From Acidimicrobiales bacterium (GTDB taxonomy: Bacteria > Actinomycetota > Acidimicrobiia > Acidimicrobiales > JAKAVM01), in the NCBI GenBank assembly GCA_027452005.1, contig DAIDHF010000004.1, positions 40,732-104,731 of the forward strand: a DNA stretch of 64,000 bases. The letters run 5' to 3'. This document shows, piece by piece, positions 17,601 to 27,051 of the stretch. The first letter of the stretch is position 1. Every line of letters starts with the position of its first letter. Position numbers and translations under genes: made by a program. The notes beneath the pieces were generated by a model. That model made no database searches and was not told the DNA's origin. It saw nothing but the letters and a program-made list of their open reading frames with translations.

Positions 17601-18101
17601 TTGTCGAACATCGAGAGTATAGGCGCTAGTTCATTTGACCAAGCTCGATTTAGGGAAGTTTTAGGGCACTTTGCTTCCGGGATAACCATAGTTACGACCC
17701 ACGACTCTTTAGGGCCTAGCGGGTTTACGTGCCAGTCGTTTATGTCTTTGTCCCTTGATCCAGCCCTCGTAGCAATTGCCCCATCAAAAACCTCTGATAC
17801 CTGGCCAAGGTTGCAAGCCGCCAAGTGTGGGTGCATAAACGTATTAGGGGAGAGTCACGAGTCTTTAGCCCGAAATTTTGCTGGCAAAGGTGAGAACAAG
17901 TTTGACGGGGTCGGATACCGAAGCGGCTCCAATGGGGCCCCAATCCTTGACGGTGCTCTGGCCTATTTAGAGTGTTGCGTACAAGACGTGTACGAGGCCG
18001 GTGACCACTACCTGGTAACTCTTGCCGTTTCAGACCTCGGGACGGAGGGCGGGGATCCAATTATCTTTTATAGAGGTGGATTTGGTTATTTCCGTGCATA
18101 G
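17601..18101 (+). CDS. Flavin reductase family protein (FMN-binding)
   Basis: 166 aa with the flavin reductase-like split-barrel fold: FREVLGHFASGITIVTT, GFTCQSFMSLSLDPALVAIAPSKTSDTW, INVLGESHESLARNFAGKGENKF and DHYLVTLAVSDL. Such proteins supply reduced FMN or FAD to two-component monooxygenases, or act as flavin-dependent oxidoreductases themselves. Start is taken at TTG 17601 with a weak AGCGAAGAG upstream, so the exact N-terminus is uncertain. The 3' end overlaps the start region of the epimerase-like gene. Confidence 0.85.
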   Translation: MSNIESIGASSFDQARFREVLGHFASGITIVTTHDSLGPSGFTCQSFMSLSLDPALVAIAPSKTSDTWPRLQAAKCGCINVLGESHESLARNFAGKGENKFDGVGYRSGSNGAPILDGALAYLECCVQDVYEAGDHYLVTLAVSDLGTEGGDPIIFYRGGFGYFRA

Positions 18102-18624
18102 TATTGCCCAGGTTGCTGGTGCCAAGTTGGTAAATCTAAAAACAAACCTTGATCTTCGCGGGAGTTTTACTGAAACCTACAGGCAGGAGTGGTTCCCCGA
18201 ATTACCCCCGATGATTCAGTCTAACCGGTCTGATAAGGTTGCTAACTGTGTGGTCGGGCTACACTACCATCTTTTCCAGGCCGACTATTGGTACGTGGTT
18301 GCCGGGCGTGCCCGGATTGTGCTTTATGATCTCCGGGTAGGATCACCTACTGAAAAGGGCCTCTGGTCTCAGGATGTATCCGGAGACGATTCAATAGGGA
18401 TATACGTTCCTCCTGGAGTAGGACACGGGTTTTCATCTTTGACCGATTTGACGTTGTACTACCAAGTCGATTCCTACTACAACCCAGAAGATGAGCTTGG
18501 GGTTTTGTGGAATGATCCAGATCTCGGGATTGATTGGGGGCTAGTAGATCCAGTTATCTCGGAGCGAGATAGCAAGTGTAAGTTATTCTCACAGCTAACA
18601 AGGGACGAGCTTCCCCGCTTTTAG
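18094..18624 (+). CDS. dTDP-4-dehydrorhamnose 3,5-epimerase family protein (RmlC-like)
   Basis: Cupin of about 176 aa. Family features are LDLRGSFTETYRQEWFP, VVGLHYHLFQADYWYVVAGRARIVLYDLR, YVPPGVGHGFSSLTDLTLYYQVDSYYNPEDELGVLWNDPDLGIDW. The catalytic His of GLHYH is present, but the Lys that follows it in classical RmlC is not in the usual place (QADYWYV stands there), as in a sizeable subgroup of actinobacterial homologues. It probably acts on a nucleotide-activated hexose. The ORF is open upstream to 18022; GTG 18094 and TTG 18082 both follow the AGAGGTGG at 18072, neither at ideal spacing. The end overlaps the convergent giant gene by 4 bp. Confidence 0.8.
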   Translation: MHSIAQVAGAKLVNLKTNLDLRGSFTETYRQEWFPELPPMIQSNRSDKVANCVVGLHYHLFQADYWYVVAGRARIVLYDLRVGSPTEKGLWSQDVSGDDSIGIYVPPGVGHGFSSLTDLTLYYQVDSYYNPEDELGVLWNDPDLGIDWGLVDPVISERDSKCKLFSQLTRDELPRF

Positions 18625-21600
18625 CCTTGGGCAATTCCCACAAAGTTTACAGGAGCATTTTCATTTGGGGGAACAGAGATCTCGCCGGGAGTCGAAAAGA
18701 CGTCTGCATCACCAAAAGACTCTATAATCCCAGTCTGGGTAACTTCCCAGTACCCCTGTCCCGATGGGGTGGCAGCTATCCCCACGACTGGCGACATTAG
18801 GGTCATAGCCCCGGTTGACCCAAAAAATCCGGCGTCGCCAAAGGCAAACACGCCACCATCTGATGCCACCAGCCAGTACCCGTGTCCCGATGGGGTGGCA
18901 GCTATCCCCACGACTGGCGATGCCAAGGTCATAGCCCCGGTTGACCCAAAGAATCCGGCGTCGCCAAAGCTTTCAACATAGCCACCTGACGAGGTCTCCC
19001 AAGAGCCAATACCGGCAGCCTCTAGGGTAGTTGCCACGACTTGTTGTCCGAAAAGGTCTCCGGCACTTTGAGAAAGCAGGGGGGCTGACCCGTAGGTTAG
19101 TTGCGACCCGTTCGAGCTACCTAGAATAAGCCCTTGGCTAAGAGGAATTGGCCCGATAATAATCGACAGGTTTACCTGACCTGTCTTTGGTTGGTTAGAG
19201 GAATCAGCGGCCGTGACCGTTACGTTGTAGGTTCCCCCGGCGAGTGGGACCCCGGATATAAGGCCGCCTTGAGAGAGACCTAATCCCGGAGGAAGGGTTC
19301 CAGTGGTAATTGACCATACATAGGGGGTGCTACCACCCTGGGCCTCTAGCTTTACCGAATACTGGGCACCCACAATTGCTCCCGGTAACGACGAAGTGAG
19401 AGTAGAAAAGCTAGTCGGTGTTACCGAAGGTGCGATAGTTATTGTGAACCACCCGGTGGCTACTAGGGCTAAAGTTGCCGTGTCGGTTACCTCAAGTTCA
19501 ATATTTTGAGTTCCCGAGGCCGTGGGAGTACCAGATATAGTTCCCGTTGAACTCGCAACCACCGACGTAGCTCCAGTTTGAGGCGATACGGTAAGTCCTG
19601 AAGGGAGGGTTCCAGTGGTAATTGACCATGTGTACAAACCAGTACCTCCCGAGGCTGACAACATCGCGCTATAGGGTACCCCGACCTGGCCTTCTGGAAG
19701 AGACACGGTTGTTATTACCAAATTTGGTTGTTCTGCCACCGTGATGGTTATGTTTGTTGAGTACGTGTTGCCTTGGTCATCGGTCGCCGTTACGGTGATG
19801 CCATAAACCCCGGTCACATCGGGGGTCCCTGAGATCTGACCAGAACTAGAAAGAACCAGTCCTCCTGGCAGGCTTGAACCGGTTGAGAAACTTATGGTCC
19901 CGATTCCACCGGAGCCACTAAGAGATGCCGAGTAGGCAACCCCTAAAGTTCCCTGGTTGAGAGTAGTTGTATTTATGGCCAAACCCGTTGGATCACTAGA
20001 GATGACAGCGTCGCCTATTGAGTCACTGGCTCCACAAAACGCACTTGTCGGACAACTCACGGCCTCTAAAGAGAGCGTTCCTGATCCGTCAATCAGGACC
20101 GGCGACCGCCATGAACCACTGTTGAATTCCACAAAGTATCCCTTTGAGTCTACTGCCCCACAAAATACTGTACTCGGACACGATACTGAAGTAAGAGAGC
20201 TTCCAGGATCGATAGTCGTGGGCGACCACGATAACCCGCTGTAGGTGTACTCACTCCCGTTGGTCGCCGTGGCCACGCAAAAGCTGGTCGAGGTACAGGA
20301 AATCGAGGTCAAGTCGACTCCGCTTGCCACGGTTAGTTCACTCCAGGCCCCGGTTGAATAGACGTAGGAGTCCCCGTTGGTAGCCGTGGCCACGCAAAAG
20401 CTGGTCGAGGTACAGGAAATCGAGGTCAAGTCGACTCCGGCCGAAATGAGCGTAGCCGACGACCACGATCCTGAGTATGTGTACTCGTGTCCGGTCGCAT
20501 CAACCCCAACGCACTGGGAACTTGACGCAATGCAGTCGATAGAGTCGACAGCGGTTCCCGAGGCGGTCAAGGTGGTCGCCGTCGACCAGGTCGTACCACT
20601 GTAGATGAATGCGAGTCCTTGTGAAGTGCCGGCTGCACACAGAGTTGAAGAAGCGCATGATAGTCCGGTTACGGGACTTGACGATAGCGAGCTAGGAATG
20701 TGCCAGAAGCTCGACGTGGTTACATGGGACTCCAAGTTCTGTGTTTTGGCGCTGAAAGCAGAAAGCTCATGGTTGGTTGACGAACTAGCTTGGGTCGAAC
20801 TAAAGCTCAAGAGCCACTCATTTGAGTTATTGTCGGCCGCTACACACCCGTTGAACTGAGAGCATGAAAAGGCCGTGATTTGAGTGTTACCAGAAAGCTG
20901 TCCAGCAACCCACGAGCCCGATAAGGCACTGTCATTAGCAAATACCCGACCTCGACTGTCGGCTAAAACGCATGAACCTTGGGAGGTGCATCCCCCGGCA
21001 ATCAGGGGAGTCTGTGAATCAATCCCCGCTACGGTCCACGCTGAGGCGCCGCCGGTGGGGTTGGTTGAGGAGATCACATTGCCATATGAGTCGCCAATAA
21101 GGCACAAGGTGGTCGAGCCACACGTCACGAACTCGGGTTGATTGGCCCCGTCTAGGTTGAACTTAGACCAGCCCACAGGCGACTGGCTGGTCGGGTCGGT
21201 GCTTTCTAAAACGTTCCCTTCGTCGTCTATTGCAATGCAAAGTAGCGTGCTCGGGCAGCTAACCGAGACTATTGAGTGGCCAGGATCCGCGTAGATTGAA
21301 CTCCAAGCCGAGGCAGCTCCAATGGGGTCTGAAGAAACAAGAATATTGCCCCGCTGGTCGCCAGCTACGCACAACGTCGAATTCGGGCACGAAACCGAGT
21401 TGATCGGGGTAGAAAGGTCTATGTCATATATGTTGTAAGAACTAGCCCCCTGGGTAGGATTTTCACTAAAAAGTACGTCGCCGGTTGAATCGACACCTAC
21501 GCACAGCTGGCTAGAAGGACATGCAATAGAGTTGACCGTCGACTCGGTTTGAGTTGAGGCGTACCCCAGTGTTCCCTGGGACCATGAGGGCGACGTGGTA

Positions 21601-22880
21601 TTTACTTGGGACCCCGTGGCAAGGTCAGGGCCAGAGCTCGCAACACAATTGCCTGGACTTGAGCACGCAATTGAAGATACCGGACTTGTCCTGTCAAGCC
21701 CGACTTGTGACCACTGCGAGGCCTGTTGAGAGTTTGTGTTCAGGTCTTCTTCGATCACGCCCTGGTTGTCCACCAAAAAGCATGAACTTTCTGTGGGACA
21801 GCTAACTGAGCTAGCCCCGAGGTCATTTGTTGGACTCTGTACCCAAGATGATGAACCAGGATCTGTAGGCAAGTCAGTGTTGACTAGGGATTTTCCCTGG
21901 GTGCTAACCGCAACGCACTCATTAGAAGTAGGGCACGTAACAGAGGAAATATTTGTCGACGATGCTATTCGAATCGTCGACCAGCTTCCGGCTCCGTTGC
22001 CCGGATTGGTGGATACCAGTAGATTGCCGTACACATCTGAGGCAACACACGAGTAAAAAGGTGATTGGGCGACACACGCGAGCGATGTAAGCTGACTCCC
22101 TCCGTCAATATTGTAGGAAGTCCACTTGGGGGATCTATCGAAGGGGTTCTGACTAAAGAGAAAGTTTCCGGACTGGTCAACTGCACCACACCAGGTGCTA
22201 CTTGGACACGAGAGCCCAGTAAGGCCTACTCGGACCGGGGGGTTAGCCGACGTTTGATCTATCTCGGTAATATCCCAGGTTGGAGTGGACGTGAACGCGT
22301 TTGAACTAAAAAGAAAGTTACCCGCCGAGTCGACGGCTCCGCACAGGACACTAGAGATGCAGCCAACCAAGTTTACACTGTTTGGCGTATCGACTTGACT
22401 TGCAGTCCACGAACTCTGGCCACTAGATGGAGCGATAGGCAGAGTGCTTGACGTGTACGTCCAACCGTTCTTGCCAGTGGCTATGCACGAGGTTATATTT
22501 GGGCACGATATTGAGAAAATTGACGAGCCTGATGGCGAGCTGTATTCCGCATCCCATTCCTGTGAGGTCGTCCAGGCAGAGTTCATCTCCAATATCCTTC
22601 CGTGACTGTCCCCGGCAACACAGAGTCCAATGGATGGACAGGCAATTGTGTCAATCCCAACTGCCGATATCCCGGTACCGGGTGAAAATATCTCTTGAGG
22701 CCCGGAGATGGTTGCCGGGAAGTTAGCTGGAAACCCACTTGGAATACTGGTTGGTGCTGTCTTGGGTGAGCCGTCAGGGGCAAGAGTCGAGGCTCTGGCC
22801 CCAGTGACGTTCAATCCAAACACGCACTCGATTATCAAAACAGGAACGATCCAGATTCGAGTGAGTCTAGATTTTCTCAC
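18621..22880 (-). CDS. Giant secreted repeat protein: Cys-pair repeats, three Ig-like domains, GYWLVASDGG repeats
   Basis: 1419 aa. A signal peptide (RKSRLTRIWIVPVLIIECVFGLNVTGARAS) is followed by about 950 residues made of repeats of roughly 40 aa with the core SxxCPSxxxCVAxDxxGNxxxSxxP; each carries a Cys pair seven residues apart and a DxxGN turn, reminiscent of beta-propeller blades. Three putative Ig-like domains follow (about 965-1265; ALSASGGTGLYTWSITTGTLPSGL type). The C-terminal part has repeats VVGIAATPSGHGYWLVASDGGVFAFGDAGFFGST, common in Acidimicrobiia surface proteins. The probable role is in the cell surface, adhesion or extracellular matrix; no enzyme motif is seen. GTG 22880 has no good ribosome-binding site; an eight-codon ORF overlaps it (see 22877). 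Confidence 0.85.
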   Translation of the reverse strand: MRKSRLTRIWIVPVLIIECVFGLNVTGARASTLAPDGSPKTAPTSIPSGFPANFPATISGPQEIFSPGTGISAVGIDTIACPSIGLCVAGDSHGRILEMNSAWTTSQEWDAEYSSPSGSSIFSISCPNITSCIATGKNGWTYTSSTLPIAPSSGQSSWTASQVDTPNSVNLVGCISSVLCGAVDSAGNFLFSSNAFTSTPTWDITEIDQTSANPPVRVGLTGLSCPSSTWCGAVDQSGNFLFSQNPFDRSPKWTSYNIDGGSQLTSLACVAQSPFYSCVASDVYGNLLVSTNPGNGAGSWSTIRIASSTNISSVTCPTSNECVAVSTQGKSLVNTDLPTDPGSSSWVQSPTNDLGASSVSCPTESSCFLVDNQGVIEEDLNTNSQQASQWSQVGLDRTSPVSSIACSSPGNCVASSGPDLATGSQVNTTSPSWSQGTLGYASTQTESTVNSIACPSSQLCVGVDSTGDVLFSENPTQGASSYNIYDIDLSTPINSVSCPNSTLCVAGDQRGNILVSSDPIGAASAWSSIYADPGHSIVSVSCPSTLLCIAIDDEGNVLESTDPTSQSPVGWSKFNLDGANQPEFVTCGSTTLCLIGDSYGNVISSTNPTGGASAWTVAGIDSQTPLIAGGCTSQGSCVLADSRGRVFANDSALSGSWVAGQLSGNTQITAFSCSQFNGCVAADNNSNEWLLSFSSTQASSSTNHELSAFSAKTQNLESHVTTSSFWHIPSSLSSSPVTGLSCASSTLCAAGTSQGLAFIYSGTTWSTATTLTASGTAVDSIDCIASSSQCVGVDATGHEYTYSGSWSSATLISAGVDLTSISCTSTSFCVATATNGDSYVYSTGAWSELTVASGVDLTSISCTSTSFCVATATNGSEYTYSGLSWSPTTIDPGSSLTSVSCPSTVFCGAVDSKGYFVEFNSGSWRSPVLIDGSGTLSLEAVSCPTSAFCGASDSIGDAVISSDPTGLAINTTTLNQGTLGVAYSASLSGSGGIGTISFSTGSSLPGGLVLSSSGQISGTPDVTGVYGITVTATDDQGNTYSTNITITVAEQPNLVITTVSLPEGQVGVPYSAMLSASGGTGLYTWSITTGTLPSGLTVSPQTGATSVVASSTGTISGTPTASGTQNIELEVTDTATLALVATGWFTITIAPSVTPTSFSTLTSSLPGAIVGAQYSVKLEAQGGSTPYVWSITTGTLPPGLGLSQGGLISGVPLAGGTYNVTVTAADSSNQPKTGQVNLSIIIGPIPLSQGLILGSSNGSQLTYGSAPLLSQSAGDLFGQQVVATTLEAAGIGSWETSSGGYVESFGDAGFFGSTGAMTLASPVVGIAATPSGHGYWLVASDGGVFAFGDAGFFGSTGAMTLMSPVVGIAATPSGQGYWEVTQTGIIESFGDADVFSTPGEISVPPNENAPVNFVGIAQG
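18748..18969 (-). repeat. Tandem coding repeat with near-identical DNA (C-terminal GYWLVASDGG units)
   Basis: Segments 18748-18843 and 18874-18969 are nearly identical (for example GGTGGCAGCTATCCCCACGA in both), with a period of 126 bp or 42 codons. The low divergence at the DNA level indicates recent duplication or gene conversion within the gene. Confidence 0.8.
20257..20439 (-). repeat. Tandem coding repeat with near-identical DNA (Cys-pair units)
   Basis: Segments 20257-20322 and 20374-20439 differ at a single position (GGTCGCC against GGTAGCC), with a period of 117 bp or 39 codons, and encode SGVDLTSISCTSTSFCVATATNG twice. Other units of the array are far more diverged, so this pair is a recent copy. 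Confidence 0.8.
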
Positions 22881-22903
22881 GCTGCAACCGATCTAATTCG
22901 CAT
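22877..22903 (-). other. Possible eight-codon leader ORF overlapping the start of the giant gene
   Basis: ATG 22903 reads MRIRSVAA and stops at a TGA that overlaps the GTG start of the repeat protein (GTGA). AGGA lies 8 nt before this ATG, the right distance, while the GTG itself has no ribosome-binding site. Translational coupling or a single-base frame error joining the two reading frames would both explain this. Confidence 0.4.
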
Positions 22904-22974
22904 CTTTGTAATCCTATAAATTCTCGATGAAAGCAGTGTGAGGCCTAAATGTAAGGACCCTCATTCGCTGGCAC

Positions 22975-25209
22975 CTAGGCTTTTAGTTGGCCATCAGGAG
23001 AGTCCTGCCCAAGAGTCCTGATTATAAATGCCAAAACCCGGGCCTCATCTCTCCAGGCGTCATAGCGCCCAGATGGGCCTCCGTGCCCAGCACCCATCTC
23101 AGTCTTGAGGAACACGGTTGTCTCTGGAGAGAGATATCGAATTTTTGCCACCCACTTGGCTGGTTCCCAGTAAGACACCCTGGGATCGTTTAGCCCAGCC
23201 GTGGCCAAGATGGGCGGGAGAATACGACCAGCGACCACGTTGTCATAGGGGCAGTAGGACTTCATGTACATGTACACATCGGAATCGACAATGGGGTTAC
23301 CCCACTCTTCCCACTCTGACGAGGTGAGTGGGAGAGTCTCATCCAAGATAGTGGTCAAGCAGTCGACAAAGGGAACCTCCGCTACCAATGCCCCGAAAAG
23401 GTCGGGAGCCATGTTGGCTATGGCCCCAATTAGGAGTCCGCCAGCGCTCCCACCTCTTGCTGCAAGAAGATCCTTACTAGTAAATTTCTGGTCGATCAAG
23501 TACCGAGCACATGCAATAAAGTCTGTGAACGTGTTTGTCTTATGGTTGAGCTTACCATCCATATACCAGGTCCGCCCCATCTCACCACCGCCTCGAACGT
23601 GGGCAATTGCAAACACGAACCCTCTATCGAGCAGACTGAGTCTTGAAATTGAAAACGTCGGGTCAATTGAAATTTCATATGACCCGTATCCATATAAAAG
23701 ACATGGGTTTAGTTCTGTGCGATCTAAGTGTATTGAGTAGACCAACGAAATTGGAATCGAAGTTCCATCATTGGCCTTTGCCCATATTCGAGATGTCTCG
23801 TAATCCTCTTCATTGAAATCCCCAAGAACTGGTTGACTTTTTAGAAGTATTGACTGCCTAGAGGCCGTATCGAACTCGTACAACGATGATGGGGAGGTCA
23901 TTGACGTATATCCATATCTTACGACCTGGGTATCGACCTCAGGGTTATCTGAAACCCAAACGCATGAAACATCGCTTTTGCACGGTATCTCGTAGGCCTC
24001 ACTAAGATTCCAGGAGGCGTTTAACTCGCCAGTGTGGGAGGGGTTATTGGAAATCGTTTTAGGGATTATTTCGACTGCCGTGGATGCTTGCCGCCGAGAC
24101 TCGAGGGTAAAAAAGTTGGAAAATATCTCAATTCCTTCAAGTCTCTTCCCAGGGGTGTGTGGAATAATCTCTCTTGCCTGTGACTTGTCCCAGTTGCTAT
24201 CTGAAACACACACCACTCTAAAGTCCTGTCCACCCCAATTTGTAAGAACTAAAAAGACGTCACTCAAGTGCTCTATCGAGTACTCAACATCTTTGGACCT
24301 TTCCCAGAACAAATTTGGAGAGTCTAATGGGTGGTCGGTTGGGATAAACCAGGTCTCAGAGGTTGTCTTGCTGTCAGTTTCGATTACGATAAATCGGTCA
24401 TCTTTTGTGGTTCCTAGCCCTACAGAGAACTCGATGTCGTTTTCTTCAAACACCAGAAAATCATTTTTAGTGTCTTGGCCAAGTGCGTGTCTCCAGACTT
24501 GGAACGGGCGCATGGAATCGTCAGTTCTGACATAGAACAAGTAATCTGATCGTCTTGACCAGGCCAGCCCGTAATACGTATTATCAATTGGTCCATCAAC
24601 TATTGATTGTGTGCTTAGGTCTTTTATGTACAAGCTGTAGAGCTCATCTCCGGTAAAGTCTGTTGAGTAGGCCAGAAAGCGGTGAGAAAAATCCAGTTCA
24701 CTTACTCCGAGAGAGAAGTACTCGCTGTTTTGAGCCAGGTCGTTTTCGTCAAGCAAGACTTCTCCAGATTCAGGGTTATCTTGAATTTCGCTATTGACCT
24801 GTTGGTTAGGTCGCAGAAATGAGCCGGTATGGTCAAGCCTGGCCGGCAACCTGCAATGAATTGGATATTGAAGACCTTCTTTAGTGCACGAGTAATAGTA
24901 GTAACCCGAGTCGAGAACTGGAAAGGAAAGGTCGGTCTCTTGAACTCGGGACTTGATCTCTTCATAGATCTTCTCTTCAAGGTCGTGATGGTTTTGGGCC
25001 CACGACTCCAGATACTCGTTTTCAGCCATGAGGTAGCTTTCGACATCGCAGTCATCCCGGTTACGCAGCCAAAAGTAAGGGTCAACCCGGGTATCACCAT
25101 GGGTAGTTAGCTCGGTAAGAATCCTCTTGGCTACCGGGGGCGAAGCATCCGACCCGCCAATCTTCTCAGGTGACTTGGAGCTTTGGACTGGTCGCGAGGT
25201 TTCTATCAT
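22975..25209 (-). CDS. ptrB: Oligopeptidase B (prolyl oligopeptidase family, S9A)
   Basis: Serine peptidase of about 744 aa, starting at ATG 25209 (MIETSRPVQ). The N-terminal seven-bladed propeller begins with the family signature DPYFWLRNRDDCDVESYLMAENEYLESW. The C-terminal catalytic domain has RGGGEMGRTWYMDGKLNHKTNTFTDF, the nucleophile Ser in RGGSAGGLLIGA, a downstream Asp in LNDPRVSYWEP and the catalytic His in GAGHGGPSGR. It cleaves short peptides after basic residues in the cytoplasm. Acidic residues at the S1 site cannot be checked by eye. It is divergent from the ABC exporter pair. Confidence 0.92.
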   Translation of the reverse strand: MIETSRPVQSSKSPEKIGGSDASPPVAKRILTELTTHGDTRVDPYFWLRNRDDCDVESYLMAENEYLESWAQNHHDLEEKIYEEIKSRVQETDLSFPVLDSGYYYYSCTKEGLQYPIHCRLPARLDHTGSFLRPNQQVNSEIQDNPESGEVLLDENDLAQNSEYFSLGVSELDFSHRFLAYSTDFTGDELYSLYIKDLSTQSIVDGPIDNTYYGLAWSRRSDYLFYVRTDDSMRPFQVWRHALGQDTKNDFLVFEENDIEFSVGLGTTKDDRFIVIETDSKTTSETWFIPTDHPLDSPNLFWERSKDVEYSIEHLSDVFLVLTNWGGQDFRVVCVSDSNWDKSQAREIIPHTPGKRLEGIEIFSNFFTLESRRQASTAVEIIPKTISNNPSHTGELNASWNLSEAYEIPCKSDVSCVWVSDNPEVDTQVVRYGYTSMTSPSSLYEFDTASRQSILLKSQPVLGDFNEEDYETSRIWAKANDGTSIPISLVYSIHLDRTELNPCLLYGYGSYEISIDPTFSISRLSLLDRGFVFAIAHVRGGGEMGRTWYMDGKLNHKTNTFTDFIACARYLIDQKFTSKDLLAARGGSAGGLLIGAIANMAPDLFGALVAEVPFVDCLTTILDETLPLTSSEWEEWGNPIVDSDVYMYMKSYCPYDNVVAGRILPPILATAGLNDPRVSYWEPAKWVAKIRYLSPETTVFLKTEMGAGHGGPSGRYDAWRDEARVLAFIIRTLGQDSPDGQLKA

Positions 25210-25281
25210 CGGGATAAGAGTATATGACAAAACAGGACCGTCAAACTGACTGGGTACCGTTGGTCGTACTAAAGTTTACCT

Positions 25282-27051
25282 GTGGAACGTGGTGGTTGGG
25301 CGCTAATATTTTGGCAGATCCGGGCCCGCAAGTGGATAATGATCTTGGCAATAGTGTCGGGGATCTGCTGGATGAGCGCAGCCGTATCGGTGCCTTTACT
25401 CGTTCAAGGGGCAATAGATCGTGGAATCTTAGGTCACCACCAAGGTGCCCTAGTTAAATGGACGATGGCAATATTAGCCGTTGGTTTGGCCCAGGGGGCA
25501 TTTGTTGGCCTTAGAAGGTACCTGGCGTTCTTGGTATCTTATAAGGTAGAAGCGGACCTGAGGAATCGGTTATTTGGACATCTACAGCGACTTCACTTTG
25601 CCTTCCACGACCGAACCCAGACGGGGCAACTAATGTCTCGGGCCGCGTCGGATCTAACACAGATACAGAACTTTGTGGTCTTGATTCCTTTGACTTTGGC
25701 TAACATTCTCATCCTGGTTTCAGTCGTCTCAGTACTGTTTATTGAAAACTGGTTCTTGGCCATTTTAGCCTTGATGGTTCTACCACTGATCCCGATTTTG
25801 GCTCGCAGATTTTCTGGGAGGGTGTTTCCTGCTTCATTATCTCTGCAGAGAGAGCTTGGTCACCTGGCCGAGATCGTTGAAGAGACCCTTTCGGGAATTC
25901 GAGTCATCAAGGGGTTTGGTACTGAAAATCTTCAAGATGCCAAGCTAAGAGGATCCTCGCAAAAGGTGTACCAAAGCGCCCTGGAGGCTGGCAGAATTAG
26001 AGCCTTTTTCACTCCACTCTTGACATTTCTTCCTATTATCGGCTTGGTTCTGGTAGTTTACGCCGGTGGCCACGAAGTCCTCAATGGGACTATCTTGTTA
26101 GGTCAACTTACTGCATTCTTGTTGTACGTTAACCTACTGGTTGCTCCGTTGCAGTTGCCAGCCTGGGTAATTGGCCAGGGTCAGAGGGCCGTGGCGTCTG
26201 CACAACGTGTCATGGAGCTACTTAGGACCGACTCGATGATAGTTGATCCGCCAAACCCACAGAGACTTCCTCGAGAGTCTGCTGGCGAGATTGAGTTCTC
26301 GGGGGTAACTTTCTTCTACGATCGTGAACTTGCTCGTAACGGTGGTGGGGGACACCAAGAATCCTCTAAGCCAGTTTTGGACAATTTCAACCTGAGGGTG
26401 GAGGCTGGTTCGTCAATAGCCTTGGTTGGACCCACCGGGTGTGGTAAATCGACCGTGGCAAGACTGATTTCCCGATTTTACGACGTAGCTAGTGGAACAA
26501 TAACAATTGACGGGCTTGACATAACTCAGGTTGCCCTCAAAGATCTCAGGTCGTCGGTTGGGATTGTGTTTGAAGATACATTTCTCTTCTCTGATACAGT
26601 CCGGGCTAATATCGCCTTTGCAGATCCCAGGGCTCCGCTCGACCTAGTAATTAGTGCCGCCAGCCAGGCCGGGATTGACGAATTTATTAGAAGTCTCGAC
26701 GACGGTTACGACACGGTGATTGGAGAACGGGGATTTTCCTTGTCAGGGGGACAACGCCAGAGGCTGGCCCTGGCCAGAGCCATTCTTTCCAATCCCAGGA
26801 TCCTAATATTGGATGACGCCACCTCGGCAGTTGACCCATCCAAAGAACAAGAAATCTTGCGGGCGATGTCTCAAGTCATGGAAGGTCGAACCACGATAAT
26901 TATTGCCCACCGACCTTCTACAATTGCCCTGGCGGAACAGGTTGCTTTCATGGACAAAGGGAGGGTGCTGGCCCAGGGAACCCACCAACAGCTTCTAGAA
27001 GACGTGGCCCAGTATAGGGATTTATTGATTTCAAGAGTAGAGACAAAATGA
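25282..27051 (+). CDS. ABC exporter half-transporter, degenerate-site subunit
   Basis: 589 aa: six-helix membrane domain (residues about 15-300, including the FHDRTQTGQLMSRAASDLTQIQNF loop) fused to an ATPase. Walker A is GPTGCGKST, the signature LSGGQRQRLALARAI is canonical, and Walker B reads ILILDDATSAVD, with Asp where the catalytic Glu normally stands. That substitution, together with the neighbour's non-canonical signature, is the hallmark of heterodimeric exporters with one degenerate ATP site (compare TM287/288 and BmrCD). A short loop insertion (NGGGGHQES) lies between the propeptide-like linker and Walker A. GTG 25282 is the first start after an in-frame stop. It overlaps the next gene by 4 bp (ATGA). 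Confidence 0.92.
   Translation: MERGGWALIFWQIRARKWIMILAIVSGICWMSAAVSVPLLVQGAIDRGILGHHQGALVKWTMAILAVGLAQGAFVGLRRYLAFLVSYKVEADLRNRLFGHLQRLHFAFHDRTQTGQLMSRAASDLTQIQNFVVLIPLTLANILILVSVVSVLFIENWFLAILALMVLPLIPILARRFSGRVFPASLSLQRELGHLAEIVEETLSGIRVIKGFGTENLQDAKLRGSSQKVYQSALEAGRIRAFFTPLLTFLPIIGLVLVVYAGGHEVLNGTILLGQLTAFLLYVNLLVAPLQLPAWVIGQGQRAVASAQRVMELLRTDSMIVDPPNPQRLPRESAGEIEFSGVTFFYDRELARNGGGGHQESSKPVLDNFNLRVEAGSSIALVGPTGCGKSTVARLISRFYDVASGTITIDGLDITQVALKDLRSSVGIVFEDTFLFSDTVRANIAFADPRAPLDLVISAASQAGIDEFIRSLDDGYDTVIGERGFSLSGGQRQRLALARAILSNPRILILDDATSAVDPSKEQEILRAMSQVMEGRTTIIIAHRPSTIALAEQVAFMDKGRVLAQGTHQQLLEDVAQYRDLLISRVETK

Noticed and set aside
18621-22880. CRISPR-like or satellite array
   Set aside because: The repeats are in-frame coding units of a secreted protein with a 117-126 bp period and no spacers of array type.
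25224-25457. 77-aa ORF before the ABC exporter
   Set aside because: Overlaps the exporter start in another frame and has no family features.
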